DNA from: Muricoccus nepalensis
GTDB taxonomy: Bacteria > Pseudomonadota > Alphaproteobacteria > Acetobacterales > Acetobacteraceae
Assembly (NCBI RefSeq): GCF_006438825.1
Contig: NZ_RCZP01000002.1
Location: forward strand, 342,568 to 406,567
DNA length: 64,000 nt
Direction of reading: 5' to 3'
Positions 36,744 through 47,334 of the stretch are shown piece after piece. Position 1 is the first letter of the stretch, and each line of letters starts with the position of its first letter. A program made the position numbers and the translations under genes. The notes under the pieces are model-generated. The model did not search any database. It had not been told where the DNA came from and saw only the letters and a program-made list of their open reading frames with translations.

Positions 36744-37500
36744 GCCAGGCCGGCGGCAGCGCGCCCATCAGGCGCGCTGCCGCGTAGACCGGCCAGGGAA
36801 AGGCCACCCTGGCCCGGCCGCGCGCGATGCCCGCGAGGGCGCGGCGCGCGGCCTCGTCGGCCTCCAGGATCATCGGCATGGGGAACCGGTTCGGCGCCGT
36901 CATGGGCGTGCGGATGAAGCCCGGGCAAACGGCGTGGACGCGCAGGTCCTCCCGGCGGGAGGTGGCGTCGGTCGCCTCGGCCCAGCGCTGCAGGGCGGCC
37001 TTGGAGGCCGCGTAGGCGGGGGCGCCGGGCGAGGCGACGAAGGCCGCGATTGAGGCGATGGCGGCGACGCGGCCGCGGACGCCGTCCGGGCCGCGCGGCT
37101 GGCCCCGCATGAGGTCGAGCGCGGGGAGAACCGTGTTGAGGGCGCCCGTGAGGTTCACCGCGAAAATGCGGGCGACCTGGTCCGCGGATTCGCTCGCGCC
37201 GCCCGTGCCGGCGGAGGTGCCGGCGTTGGCGAGGAGGAGGTCGAGGCCGCCGCTGCCCTTGACCCAGGCGCGGGCGGCCGCGGGGTCGGTCACGTCGAAG
37301 GCGGTCTCCGTGACCGCCGCGCCCCGGCCGCGGCAGGCGGCGGCGGTCGCGGCCAGGCGCGCGGTGTCGCGGCCGGCGAGGTGGAGGGTGCGGCCGGGGG
37401 CGGCGAGCGCGAGGGCGAGCGCGGCGCCGAGGCCCGAGGAGGCGCCGGTGACGGCCACGCGGGGCCAGGCCGCGCGGGTGGGACGGTTGCCGCCTTGCAT
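36706..37500 (-). CDS. SDR-family oxidoreductase
   Basis: A 264-aa short-chain dehydrogenase: TGASSGLGAA near residue 20, LLLANAG near 90, and SIAAF followed by YAASKAA (catalytic Tyr-x-x-x-Lys) near 160. The RTPMT stretch after the active site is common. The substrate is unknown. The ATG at 37500 has GGGAGA upstream. It is divergent from yicC by only 30 bp. Confidence 0.85.
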   Translation of the reverse strand: MQGGNRPTRAAWPRVAVTGASSGLGAALALALAAPGRTLHLAGRDTARLAATAAACRGRGAAVTETAFDVTDPAAARAWVKGSGGLDLLLANAGTSAGTGGASESADQVARIFAVNLTGALNTVLPALDLMRGQPRGPDGVRGRVAAIASIAAFVASPGAPAYAASKAALQRWAEATDATSRREDLRVHAVCPGFIRTPMTAPNRFPMPMILEADEAARRALAGIARGRARVAFPWPVYAAARLMGALPPAWLSRLPSKADSAG

Positions 37501-37530
37501 CGTGCCGTCTCCCGCCGCAGAAGGCCGCGC

Positions 37531-38424
37531 ATGTCCATCCGATCCATGACCGGCTTCGCGCGCGCCACCGGCACCCTGCCGGACGGCACCCCCTTCGCCT
37601 GGGAGCTTCGCAGCGTCAACGGCCGGGGGCTCGACGTGCGGCTGCGGCTGCCGGGGGGGCTGGACGCGCTGGAGGCGCCCCTGCGGGAGGCCGCGGCGGG
37701 CCGATTCGCGCGGGGCAACATCAGCGCGAGCCTGACCGTGAAGCGCGAGGACCGGGCGCCGCGGCTGGTGCTGGACCAGGCGGCGCTGGAGCGGGCGATA
37801 GCCCTGGTGCGGGAGCTGGCGGAGCGGATGCCGGGGGCGGCCGCGCCGCGGCCCGAGGCGGTGCTGGCCCTGCCGGGCGTGCTGCGGACCGAGGTCGAGG
37901 TGCCCGACGAGGCCGCCGAGGCGGCGCGGCGGGCGGCGGTCTCGCAGGGTTTCTCGGAGGCGCTGGAGGGGTTGTTCTCGGCCCGGGCCGGGGAGGGCGC
38001 GCGGCTGGCCGCCATCCTGGCGACGCTGCTCGACGAGATCGAGGCGCTCTGCGGGCGGGCGGTCGCGGAGGCGGCGGGGCAGCCGGCGGCGCACCGCGCG
38101 CGGCTGTCGGGCGTGCTGGCGGAGCTGCTGGAGGGCGAGCGCCGGGTGCCGGAGGACCGGCTGGCGGCGGAGGTCGCGCTGCTCGCCGCGCGCTCGGACG
38201 TGCGGGAGGAGCTGGACCGGCTGGGGGCGCATGTGGCGGCGGCCCGGGCGCTGCTCGCGGACCCCGCGCCGATCGGGCGCAAGCTCGAGTTCCTGACGCA
38301 GGAGTTCGGGCGGGAGGCGAACACGCTCGGCGCGAAGTCGGGCAGCCTGGCGCTGACGCGGATCTCGCTCGACCTGAAGGCGGCCATCGAGCGGTTGCGC
38401 GAGCAGGCGGCGAACGTCGAATGA
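37531..38424 (+). CDS. yicC: YicC/YloC-family endoribonuclease
   Basis: A 297-aa protein with the family N-terminus SIRSMTGFARA and C-terminal DR-x-AAEVALLA-x-RSDVREELDRL, then EFLTQEFGREANTLG. E. coli YicC is an endoribonuclease affecting small-RNA turnover. It overlaps gmk by 4 bp (ATGA), the usual yicC-gmk linkage. Start ATG 37531 is chosen because it begins at the conserved N-terminus. Confidence 0.93.
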   Translation: MSIRSMTGFARATGTLPDGTPFAWELRSVNGRGLDVRLRLPGGLDALEAPLREAAAGRFARGNISASLTVKREDRAPRLVLDQAALERAIALVRELAERMPGAAAPRPEAVLALPGVLRTEVEVPDEAAEAARRAAVSQGFSEALEGLFSARAGEGARLAAILATLLDEIEALCGRAVAEAAGQPAAHRARLSGVLAELLEGERRVPEDRLAAEVALLAARSDVREELDRLGAHVAAARALLADPAPIGRKLEFLTQEFGREANTLGAKSGSLALTRISLDLKAAIERLREQAANVE

Positions 38425-39050
38425 GCGGCGCGGCGATGAAGCGGCGGGGGCTCTGCCTCGTGCTGGTGGCGCCCTCGGGCGCGGGGAAGACGAGCGTGTC
38501 GCGGGCGCTGCTTGGGCGGGAGCCGGAACTGTCGCTCTCGGTCTCGGCCACGACGCGGGCGGCGCGGCCGGGCGAGCTGGAGGGGGTGCACTACCACTTC
38601 CGGACCGTCGAGGAGTTCGAGGCGATGGAGGCGGCGGGCCTCCTGCTCGAGAGCGCGCATGTCTACGGCCGCCGCTACGGCACGCCGCGCGAGCCCGTGG
38701 AGCGCGCCCTGGCCGAGGGGCGGGACGTGCTGTTCGACGTCGACTGGCAGGGGCACCTGCTGCTGCGCGCCGCCATGCCGGAGGACGTGGTGGGGGTCTT
38801 CCTGCTGCCGCCCTCGATCGGGGAGCTGGAGCGGCGGCTGCGGGCGCGCGGCCAGGACAGCGAGGAGGAGATCGTCCGGCGCATGGGCAAGGCGCGCGAC
38901 GACGCCTCGCACTGGCGGGAGTTCGACCACGTGCTGGTGAACAGCGTGTTCGAGGAGACGGTGGAGACGGTGGCGGCCATCCTGCATGCGGCGCGGACGG
39001 CGCGGGCGCGCAACCCCTGGCTCGGGGATTTCGTGGCGGGGATGGGGTAG
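38421..39050 (+). CDS. gmk: Guanylate kinase
   Basis: Phosphorylates GMP to GDP. The 209-aa protein has the P-loop APSGAGKTS near residue 17, the SVSATTRAARPGE stretch and the GVHYHF GMP-binding motif, and DVLFDVDWQG near 105. It follows yicC with a 4-bp overlap and is followed by the transporter start with a 1-bp overlap (TAGTG). Confidence 0.95.
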   Translation: MSGAAMKRRGLCLVLVAPSGAGKTSVSRALLGREPELSLSVSATTRAARPGELEGVHYHFRTVEEFEAMEAAGLLLESAHVYGRRYGTPREPVERALAEGRDVLFDVDWQGHLLLRAAMPEDVVGVFLLPPSIGELERRLRARGQDSEEEIVRRMGKARDDASHWREFDHVLVNSVFEETVETVAAILHAARTARARNPWLGDFVAGMG

Positions 39051-39991
39051 TGCTCGGGGTCCTCGGCCTCGTCGCGCCGGTCTTCCTGCTCATCGCGCTC
39101 GGCTACGGCGCGGCGCTGCGGCGGATGGTGGCGGACGAGGCGCTGCGGGGGCTCAACGACTTCGCCTACTGGCTCTGCGCGCCGGCGCTGCTCTTCCTCT
39201 CCGCGGCCTCGGGCGGCGGGCTCGCGGCCCATGGCGGGCGGCTGGAGATGGCCTTCTTCGCGGGGGCGCTCGGCATCTACGCGGCGGCGCTCGCCTTCTC
39301 GCGGCTGGCGGCGGGGCGGGGCCTCGCGGAATCCGGGCTCTTCGCCCTCAACTGCGCCTTCGGCAACACGCTGATGATGGGCGTGCCGGTGGTGCTGGCC
39401 GCCTTCGGGCCCGCCGGGATCGGGCCGGCGACCGCGATCATCGCGCTCTACTCGCTCATCTTCATGCCGCTGACGACCATCGTGGCGGAGATGGGGCTGG
39501 CGGAGGGGGCCTCGCCGATGCGGGTGGCGCGGACCACCATCCGCTCGGTGGCGCGCAACCCGATCGTGGTGTCGGTGGTGCTGGGGAACCTCTGGGCGCT
39601 GGTGCTGCCGCCGCCGCCCCTACCCCTCGCGCGGTTCCTCGCGATCCTGGGGGCGGGGACGAGCCCGCTGCTGCTGTTCTGCCTCGGCGCCTCCCTGCGG
39701 GACTTCCGGCTCCGGCGGGACTGGGTGGACGCGGTGGTGATCAACGCGCTCAAGCTCGTGGCCATGCCGCTGCTGGTCTACGGGGCCGGGCGGCTTGTGG
39801 GACTCGGGCCGCTGGAGCTCGCCGTGGCCGTGACCATGGCGGCGATGCCGACGGGGGCGAACGCCTTCCTCATGTCGCGGCGCTACGCGGTCGGGATGGA
39901 GCGATCCGGCGCCGCGGTGCTGCTGGGCACCATGGCCTCCGTCGCGACGCTGACCGGGGTGCTCGGCTGGTTCGCGGGGGCGGCGCCCTGA
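39050..39991 (+). CDS. AEC-family transporter
   Basis: A 313-aa membrane protein with about ten helices and the auxin-efflux-carrier fold: LNDFAYWLCAPALLFLSAA in helix 2, NCAFGNTLMMGVPVV, and the repeated half with GASLRDFRL and TMAAMPTGANAFLMS near the C-terminus. The substrate is unknown. The start is GTG at 39050 overlapping the gmk stop by one base. Confidence 0.85.
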   Translation: MLGVLGLVAPVFLLIALGYGAALRRMVADEALRGLNDFAYWLCAPALLFLSAASGGGLAAHGGRLEMAFFAGALGIYAAALAFSRLAAGRGLAESGLFALNCAFGNTLMMGVPVVLAAFGPAGIGPATAIIALYSLIFMPLTTIVAEMGLAEGASPMRVARTTIRSVARNPIVVSVVLGNLWALVLPPPPLPLARFLAILGAGTSPLLLFCLGASLRDFRLRRDWVDAVVINALKLVAMPLLVYGAGRLVGLGPLELAVAVTMAAMPTGANAFLMSRRYAVGMERSGAAVLLGTMASVATLTGVLGWFAGAAP

Positions 39992-40012
39992 GCGGCCGCC
40001 CCGTGCCCGTGA

Positions 40013-40288
40013 TCAGTGCAGGCGCAACTCGCCTTCGGCATAGGTGAACTCGGCCGGGCGCCAGAGGGCGGCGGAGGCGACGCGGACGGAGTAGAGGGCC
40101 CCCTCGATCTCGCGGCGCCAGAACTCGAGGAAGCCGTGCAGCTCGGGGAAGGTCGGGGCGTGGTCGACCTTCTGCCAGACGAAGGTCTGGAGGACCGCGG
40201 GGTGGTCGGGCATCCGGTACAGGATTTCCGCGGTCGTGAGGCGCCAGTCGGGGATGCGGACGACGCGCTCGATGCCGTTCAGAAGCAT
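40013..40288 (-). CDS. usg: Usg family protein
   Basis: A 91-aa protein of the alphaproteobacterial Usg family: [23 protein letters not shown] near the start, [25 protein letters not shown] in the middle and [14 protein letters not shown] at the end. The function is unknown. The ATG at 40288 has GAGGAA upstream; an ATG at 40378 would extend it without family likeness. It is divergent from groES. Confidence 0.88.
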   Translation of the reverse strand: MLLNGIERVVRIPDWRLTTAEILYRMPDHPAVLQTFVWQKVDHAPTFPELHGFLEFWRREIEGALYSVRVASAALWRPAEFTYAEGELRLH

Positions 40289-40387
40289 GTCCCTGTTCCT
40301 CTCAACGAGGCGGCGGGGTGCCGCCCCGGGCCCATGGTGCCATGCAACATCAACCGCGGAACACAATAAATGTTTCATATCAATGCT

Positions 40388-40414
40388 TTGGCACTCTAGG
40401 CCTGAGAGTGCTGC
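40388..40414 (+). promoter_or_regulatory. CIRCE-like HrcA operator 1 upstream of groES
   Basis: TTGGCACTC-N9-GAGTGCTGC: an inverted repeat with the CIRCE core GCACTC/GAGTGC and a 9-base spacer. It departs from the consensus at one left and two right outer bases. It lies upstream of the predicted -35 box of the groES promoter. Confidence 0.7.
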
Positions 40415-40418
40415 CGGG

Positions 40419-40449
40419 CTTGACGCGAGGGGGGGTGATCCCCTAGATC
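40419..40449 (+). promoter_or_regulatory. Predicted groESL promoter
   Basis: CTTGACG (-35) followed after 17-18 bases by CCCCTAGAT (-10 region). The CTTG and C-rich -10 extension fit a heat-shock (sigma32-type) promoter; it could also work with the housekeeping sigma factor. It sits between the two CIRCE-like elements. Confidence 0.5.
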
Positions 40450-40450
40450 G

Positions 40451-40477
40451 CTGGCACTCACCGGGTGCAAGTGCTAA
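40451..40477 (+). promoter_or_regulatory. CIRCE HrcA operator 2 at the groES start region
   Basis: CTGGCACTC-N9-AAGTGCTAA, close to the CIRCE consensus TTAGCACTC-N9-GAGTGCTAA. Its placement directly after the predicted -10 box means bound HrcA would block initiation. The repressor gene is not in the window. Confidence 0.8.
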
Positions 40478-40544
40478 CGGCCCCTCGGGGCACGGTTCGG
40501 CACCCGGCCGGGTTCATCCAGATAAAGGCTCAGGAGAGGACCGC

Positions 40545-42540
<1,996 letters not shown>

Positions 42541-43035
42541 TCGGCTCTCGCCAGCCCGGTTCGCCGGGCTGGCGGGGATCAGCGGAACAGGGAAGGGGGC
42601 GGTCCGGGAACGGGCCGCCCCCTTCTTCATGCGACGTCTCCGCTTCCGGTGCGACGCTCCGGAAATTTTTATCTAGTGCTCGCTGAAAAGATTGCCGTGC
42701 GCACAGCCGGTGGCATAGGCTTTGTGCATGTCCGCTACCCAAGGTTGCGAAGGGCCCGAGAGGTCCTTTCGCGAAACCGCATCGACTGATGAGCTAGGCA
42801 CCGGCCCCTCCCTGTGGGATGGGCTGCGGGGTGTCTGGCTGCTGGCGGGGTGGGGCGAGCGCGGCGAGAAGGGGACGGCGGCCAGGGCCACAGGCCGGTT
42901 ACCCGGTCCTTCCGCGATGGGGTCGCTGGACACGGGCGAGGGCGGCGGGCTCTCGCAGGCCTGAGGCGGTGCGCTCTTGCCGCGTGCTGGCCCGGCTTCG
43001 TATCTCTCGCGCCAGGACGGGGCGGGAGGCGGGCT
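42541..43035. other. Long intergenic region groEL to cold-shock gene
   Basis: 495 bp. It begins with two GC-rich hairpins (42550-42573 and 42592-42625) that end groESL. A markedly AT-rich patch follows at 42661-42700, which could hold a promoter for the cold-shock gene; that would give it a leader of roughly 300 bases. A reading frame at 42722-42964 (80 codons) is open but has no family likeness and no clear ribosome binding site. Confidence 0.5.
42592..42628 (+). terminator. groESL terminator hairpin
   Basis: An 11-bp perfect stem (GAAGGGGGCGG and its complement) with a 12-base loop, followed by TTCAT. A second hairpin with a 10-bp stem and TTCG loop lies just upstream at 42550-42573. Together they should end the groESL transcript, though the T-run is poor. 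Confidence 0.65.
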
Positions 43036-43245
43036 ATGCCGACGGGAACGGTGGTTTGGTATCAACCCCACAAGGGCTACGGCTTCATCCGGCCCGATGA
43101 CGGGGGGCCGGATGTTATGGTCCACGCCTCCGTCGTCGAGGCGGCGGGCCGGCGGGAGCTGCGCAAGGGCGAGGACATCGCCTACGAGGTCGAGCAACGG
43201 CCGAAGAAGCCGGCGCCGTCGGTGACGCGGCTCCTTCCGGGCTAG
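43036..43245 (+). CDS. Cold-shock domain protein
   Basis: A 69-aa single-domain CspA-like nucleic-acid chaperone. RNP1 is KGYGFIRP and RNP2 is VMVHASVV; the start TGTVVWYQPHKGYG has a Tyr-Gln in place of the usual FN. There is a Lys/Arg-rich C-terminus. ATG 43036 follows GGGAGGCGGG. It may have a long leader (see 42541-43035). Confidence 0.85.
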   Translation: MPTGTVVWYQPHKGYGFIRPDDGGPDVMVHASVVEAAGRRELRKGEDIAYEVEQRPKKPAPSVTRLLPG

Positions 43246-43254
43246 CCGGGCCGG

Positions 43255-43752
43255 CTACTCCTCCCAGACGCGCAGGGCGGAGACCTTGCGCAGGACGCCC
43301 TTCGCGCGCTCGGCCTGGTCGGCGGTCGTGGCGGCGACGGTCACGACGGCCGCGGCCTTCTCGGTGTCCGGCTTCACGTCGACGTTCGTGGCGGCCGAGA
43401 CGCCCTCGCTCGCGGCCCCGGCGCCGAGGCCCGCGATGGCGGCGGCGGCAATGGCCGGAAGGGCCGCGCCACCGGTCGCCACGACCGCGCCGGCGGCGGC
43501 CATGCCCGCGCCCGTGGCGGCCATGCTGGAGCCCATGGTGCGGAGGTTGCGGTGCTCGTCCTCCTGGACCTGGTGGTCCATCTCGTCCGGCGCGTGCGGC
43601 GGCTCGAGGGAGACCTCGCCGGTGCGGATGGAGACGAGCTCCTGCGGGATGGCTTCGGCGTTGAGGAACTGGAGGGCGTTCTCGGCGGCCTCGCGCGTCG
43701 CGAAGCTGGCGACCACCTTCGGGTGGGTGGACTGGCTGGTCGTCTCGGGCAT
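43255..43752 (-). CDS. Glycine/alanine-rich stress-like protein, unknown
   Basis: A 165-aa protein. The first 80 residues resemble the small alpha/beta domain of general stress proteins (VVASFATREAAENALQFLNAEAIPQELVSI), and the last 50 residues a similar beta strand-helix (AAAVVTVAATTADQAERAKGVL). Between them lies an Ala/Gly segment of about 40 residues (MAATGAGMAAAGAVVATGG), which could be membrane-inserted or a flexible linker. I do not know its role. ATG 43752 has GAAGGGAG upstream. Confidence 0.65.
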   Translation of the reverse strand: MPETTSQSTHPKVVASFATREAAENALQFLNAEAIPQELVSIRTGEVSLEPPHAPDEMDHQVQEDEHRNLRTMGSSMAATGAGMAAAGAVVATGGAALPAIAAAAIAGLGAGAASEGVSAATNVDVKPDTEKAAAVVTVAATTADQAERAKGVLRKVSALRVWEE

Positions 43753-43846
43753 GTCGTGCTCCCTTCGGGATGTCATCCCAGGGAACGCGGCGGCGGCGGG
43801 GATGTTGCCGCCAGCCCCGCTCTTCGGTCGCCCGCTCCGATGATGG

Positions 43847-44293
43847 TCAGATGACCTGGTAGCGGGCCTTGGCCGCGCGCTCGATCGCGCCGGCGATGAG
43901 GCGGTCGATGTCGAGGGTGATGCGGAAGTCCTGGAGGAAGCGGAGCTCCTCCTGCGAGGCGTCGCCGTCGGCGGCCGCGATCTCGCAGGCCAGAAGGTAG
44001 GCGGTCTCGCGGAGGCGGGGCGGGAGGGCGTCGCGGATCATCTCGGCGGCGCGGTCCAGCCCGTCCGACTTGTCGAGCAGGTTGAGGACGATCTCGGTGA
44101 CCGTGTCGATCTCGGTCGGGTGGAAGTCGCCGAAGACGGGCAGCTCGCGCACGAGGCGCGACATGGTCGCGAGCTCGGCGTCCGTCATGCCGCGGTCGGA
44201 AACGCCCATGAGGACCATGGCGCAGACGAGGGCTTCCTGCGCGGAGAAGCGGGTGGGGAGGGCCGGCTCGGCGTTCATCATGTTCGTGTCCAT
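43847..44293 (-). CDS. TerB-like helical protein
   Basis: A 148-aa all-helical protein of the TerB/co-chaperone-like superfamily: LVCAMVLMGVSDRGMTDAELATMSRLV (first helix pair, acidic) and YLLACEIAAADGDASQEELRFL, where the AADGxxxxEE pattern is characteristic. TerB domains bind metal ions and occur in tellurite and stress systems, but this gene stands alone. ATG 44293 is chosen as the start of the conserved region. Confidence 0.75.
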   Translation of the reverse strand: MDTNMMNAEPALPTRFSAQEALVCAMVLMGVSDRGMTDAELATMSRLVRELPVFGDFHPTEIDTVTEIVLNLLDKSDGLDRAAEMIRDALPPRLRETAYLLACEIAAADGDASQEELRFLQDFRITLDIDRLIAGAIERAAKARYQVI

Positions 44294-44327
44294 CGTGGCG
44301 CAGGGTTCGCGCGGCGGGGCGGGCGCG

Positions 44328-47189
44328 TCAATCATTCCCGGTGCCGCCGGGGCGCCCGCCATCCGGGAAGTGATCCGCCCGGTGGTCGCCGAGGAAGGCG
44401 CGCGTCTCCCGCACGGCGTCGGCGAGGCCCATCCGGCGGGGCACGACGCCCTCGGGCAGCCCGGCGAGCAGGCGGCTCGGGGCGCGGGCGTCGAGCAGCA
44501 CGAAGACGCCGCGGTCATCGGCGCGGCGGATCAGGCGGCCGAAGGCCTGGCGCAGGCGGTGGCGGGCGATGGCGTCGTCGTAGGACTTGGGCCGCCCGCC
44601 CGAGAGATGCGTGCGGCGCTCCCGGTGGAGGATGGTGGGACGGGGCCAGGGGATGCGGTCGAAGACGAGCAGGCGCAGCGAGCGGCCGGGCACGTCGACG
44701 CCGTCCCGCAGCGCGTCGGTCCCGAGAAGGCAGGAATCCTCCTCGGCGCGGAAGACGTCGACGAGGGTCGCGTTGTCCATGGCGTCGACGTGCTGGGCGT
44801 AGAGCGGCAGCCCGGCGGCCTCGAGGCCCGGCGCCATGCGGGCATGGGCGTCGCGGAGGCGCCGGATGGCGGTGAAGAGGCCGAGCGCGCCGCCGCCCGA
44901 GGCCCGGAAGAGCTTCTCCATGGCCATGGCGGCCTGGGGCCCCTCGCGCGCGACGTCGGTGACCACGATGGCGAGCGTCTGGCTCGGGTAGTCGAAGGGG
45001 GAGGGGACGGCCGCGCGGATGGCGGGGGAGGGGAGGTGGTTCGCGCCGGTGCGGGCCTCGGCCTCCTCCCAGGCGGCCTCGCCGTCGGGCTCGCCGCTAT
45101 CGCGGAGGGTGGCGGAGGTGACGAGGAGCCCGTGGGAGGGGGCGGCGACGGCGGCGGCGAAGGGCTCGGTGGGGTCGAGGAAGTGGCGGTGCAGGGCGGC
45201 GTCGATCACGCGCCCCTCGCGGCGGGTGAGGGCGAGCCAGTCGACATGGGCGGGCCGGGTGCCGGGCTCCGGCGGGCGGGCGGCGAGGGCCTTGAGCATG
45301 GCGCGCCAGGCGCCGAGGGGGCGGAGGCCGCGGCGGTCCACCGCGCGGCGGGCGGTGTCGAGGCGGATGCGGTCGCCGGTCTCGAGCTCGGCCTCGGGGT
45401 CCTCCAGCAGGCCGGTGAGGCGGCCGTGCAGGGCGCGCAGCGGGGTCTCGATGCGCGAGAGCGCGTCCTCGAGGGCGGCGCCGGTCTCGGCCAGGCCGGG
45501 GTTGAGGGGGTGGAGGTCGCACTCGGCGTCGTAGCCGGCATCGGCCTCGGGCGAGCGCGCGAGGACCTGGGTGATGACGGTGCGGAGGAAGGCCTCGGCG
45601 GGGTTGGTGACGGCGGGGATGCCGGGGCGGGCGTCCTCCTCCTCGTAGGGGCCGCGCTCCTCGGGCTCGCCGAGACGCGAGCCCCAGCCGGGACCGGGAA
45701 GGGCGCCGGCGTGACGGAGGGCTTCCTCCACCAGGGGGAGGAGGGCGGGGTGGTCCGTCGTGGTCTCCTCCAGCCGGCGGCGGAGCCCCCGGGCGCGGCC
45801 GCGGGAGCCTTCGGCGCCGAGCAGCCAGCGGCGGAGCTCGGCCATCTCGCCGCCGCTGATCTCGGCGGAGAAGGCGCTGTCGGCGGCGTCGAAGAGGTGG
45901 TGCCCCTCGTCGAAGACGTAGCGCAGCGCCGGCCGGTCCTCGCCGCCGCCGAGCGCGGCCTGGATCATGACGAGGGCGTGGTTGGCGATGACGAGCCGGG
46001 CGGTGCGGGCGCGGCGGATGGAGTGCTCGACGAAGCAGCGGCGCCAGTGGGGGCAGGCGGAGTGGATGCACTCGCCGCGGCGGTCGGTGAGGCCCGCGAC
46101 GTGGCCCCAGGGGAAGAGCTCCGCGATCCAGCCCGGGAAGTCGCCGCCCTGCATGTCGCCGTCGCGCGTCGCGAAGGCCCAGCGGGAGACGAGGGAGAGG
46201 GCGAGGAGGCGGGACGGCATGGCGCCGCTCACCGCTTCCTCGTGGTTGAGGAGGCAGAGGTAGTTCTCGCGGCCCTTGCGGATGACGACGTGGCGGCGGC
46301 GCTCCTCGGGGTCGGGGTAGAGGCGGAAGAGCTCTTGGTCGATCTGGCGCTGGAGGTTCCTCGTGTAGGTGCTGATCCAGACGGGGGCGCCGTTGCGCTC
46401 GGCCCAGAGGGAGGCGGGCGCGATGTAGCCGAGCGTCTTGCCGGTGCCGGTGCCGGCCTCCGCGAGGACGAGGGCGGGCTGGCCCTCCACCTCGCGCGGG
46501 GCGAAGGCGAGGGCGGCCGCGGAGGCGTAGTCGGCCTGGGCGGGGCGGGTCTCGGCGCCCTCGCCGAGGATCTCGGCGAGGCGCTTGCGGGCCTCGAGCG
46601 GGGCGACGGGGTTGGAGCCGGGCGGGGGCGGGGTGGCCGTCTCCTCCCAGTCCGGCAGGCGGCGCCAGACCTTCAGCGGGTCGGCGGAGGGGCGGGCCTC
46701 GGGCTGGCCGAGGGCGGCGAGGACGCTGGCGGCCCAGGGCCAGTCGGCGGCCTCGCGCAGGCGGGCGGCGAGCATGCCGGCGTCGCGGTTCAGGGGCGCG
46801 TGGCGGGTGGAGGCGAGGCGGCGGAGAAGGTTCGTCGCGATCTCCGGCAGGAGGATGGCGGCTGCCTCTTCGTCCTTCGGGGGCTCCATATCCAGCGCCA
46901 GGGCCAGGCCGCGGGGGGTGGGGGCGGCGGGCTGGGCGGGAAGGACGAAGGCGAAGAGCTCGAGGAGGTCGAAGGCGACGGGGAAGGGGGCGAGGCCCAG
47001 GCGGCGCGCGGTGGCGGGGGCGTGGACGAGGAGGGGCGGGGGCAGCTCGGGCAGGCGGCGGGCGAGGTCGTGCGCGGACAGGGCCTCGATCTCGCCCTCG
47101 GGCGTCAGGAGGGTGGCGCGGCGGATGCCGGCGACCAGCGCGGGCGCTTCCGGCAGGAGAAGGCGGGGCGTGGCCGCGGCGGGGGGCAT
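44328..47189 (-). CDS. DinG/XPD-type ATP-dependent DNA helicase
   Basis: A 953-aa superfamily-2 helicase. Walker A is AGTGTGKTLGY near residue 248; the iron-sulphur cysteines of the XPD/DinG family are YLCLLN and CIHSACPHWRRC; the DEGH box lies in YVFDEGHHLF; the C-terminal motif VI is LRQAFGRLIRRADDRG. An extra N-terminal region of about 220 residues precedes the helicase domain and is not recognised. DinG unwinds R-loops and forked DNA, so this is a candidate for replication-transcription conflicts. It is divergent from the aldolase gene. Confidence 0.88.
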   Translation of the reverse strand: MPPAAATPRLLLPEAPALVAGIRRATLLTPEGEIEALSAHDLARRLPELPPPLLVHAPATARRLGLAPFPVAFDLLELFAFVLPAQPAAPTPRGLALALDMEPPKDEEAAAILLPEIATNLLRRLASTRHAPLNRDAGMLAARLREAADWPWAASVLAALGQPEARPSADPLKVWRRLPDWEETATPPPPGSNPVAPLEARKRLAEILGEGAETRPAQADYASAAALAFAPREVEGQPALVLAEAGTGTGKTLGYIAPASLWAERNGAPVWISTYTRNLQRQIDQELFRLYPDPEERRRHVVIRKGRENYLCLLNHEEAVSGAMPSRLLALSLVSRWAFATRDGDMQGGDFPGWIAELFPWGHVAGLTDRRGECIHSACPHWRRCFVEHSIRRARTARLVIANHALVMIQAALGGGEDRPALRYVFDEGHHLFDAADSAFSAEISGGEMAELRRWLLGAEGSRGRARGLRRRLEETTTDHPALLPLVEEALRHAGALPGPGWGSRLGEPEERGPYEEEDARPGIPAVTNPAEAFLRTVITQVLARSPEADAGYDAECDLHPLNPGLAETGAALEDALSRIETPLRALHGRLTGLLEDPEAELETGDRIRLDTARRAVDRRGLRPLGAWRAMLKALAARPPEPGTRPAHVDWLALTRREGRVIDAALHRHFLDPTEPFAAAVAAPSHGLLVTSATLRDSGEPDGEAAWEEAEARTGANHLPSPAIRAAVPSPFDYPSQTLAIVVTDVAREGPQAAMAMEKLFRASGGGALGLFTAIRRLRDAHARMAPGLEAAGLPLYAQHVDAMDNATLVDVFRAEEDSCLLGTDALRDGVDVPGRSLRLLVFDRIPWPRPTILHRERRTHLSGGRPKSYDDAIARHRLRQAFGRLIRRADDRGVFVLLDARAPSRLLAGLPEGVVPRRMGLADAVRETRAFLGDHRADHFPDGGRPGGTGND

Positions 47190-47334
47190 CGGGGGGTCTA
47201 TACCCGCTTTGTTCGCGCAGGCGAGTCCGCGGGACCCTTTCCTTGAGTTTTCAGACGGGGCCGGGCTGGGGCATATTGGCCGGCATGTCCCGGGGGCGCC
47301 CCCTCCCCCGGGCGAGCAGAGCAGGAATCAGAGC

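Noticed and set aside
42722..42964. 80-codon ORF between groEL and the cold-shock gene
   Set aside because: No ribosome binding site, no family likeness and weak codon pattern; treated as part of a leader or spacer.
44070..47246. A plus-strand open frame of about 1058 codons
   Set aside because: It is antisense to the DinG-type helicase and made of low-complexity Gly/Ala/Glu runs. The minus frame has all helicase motifs.
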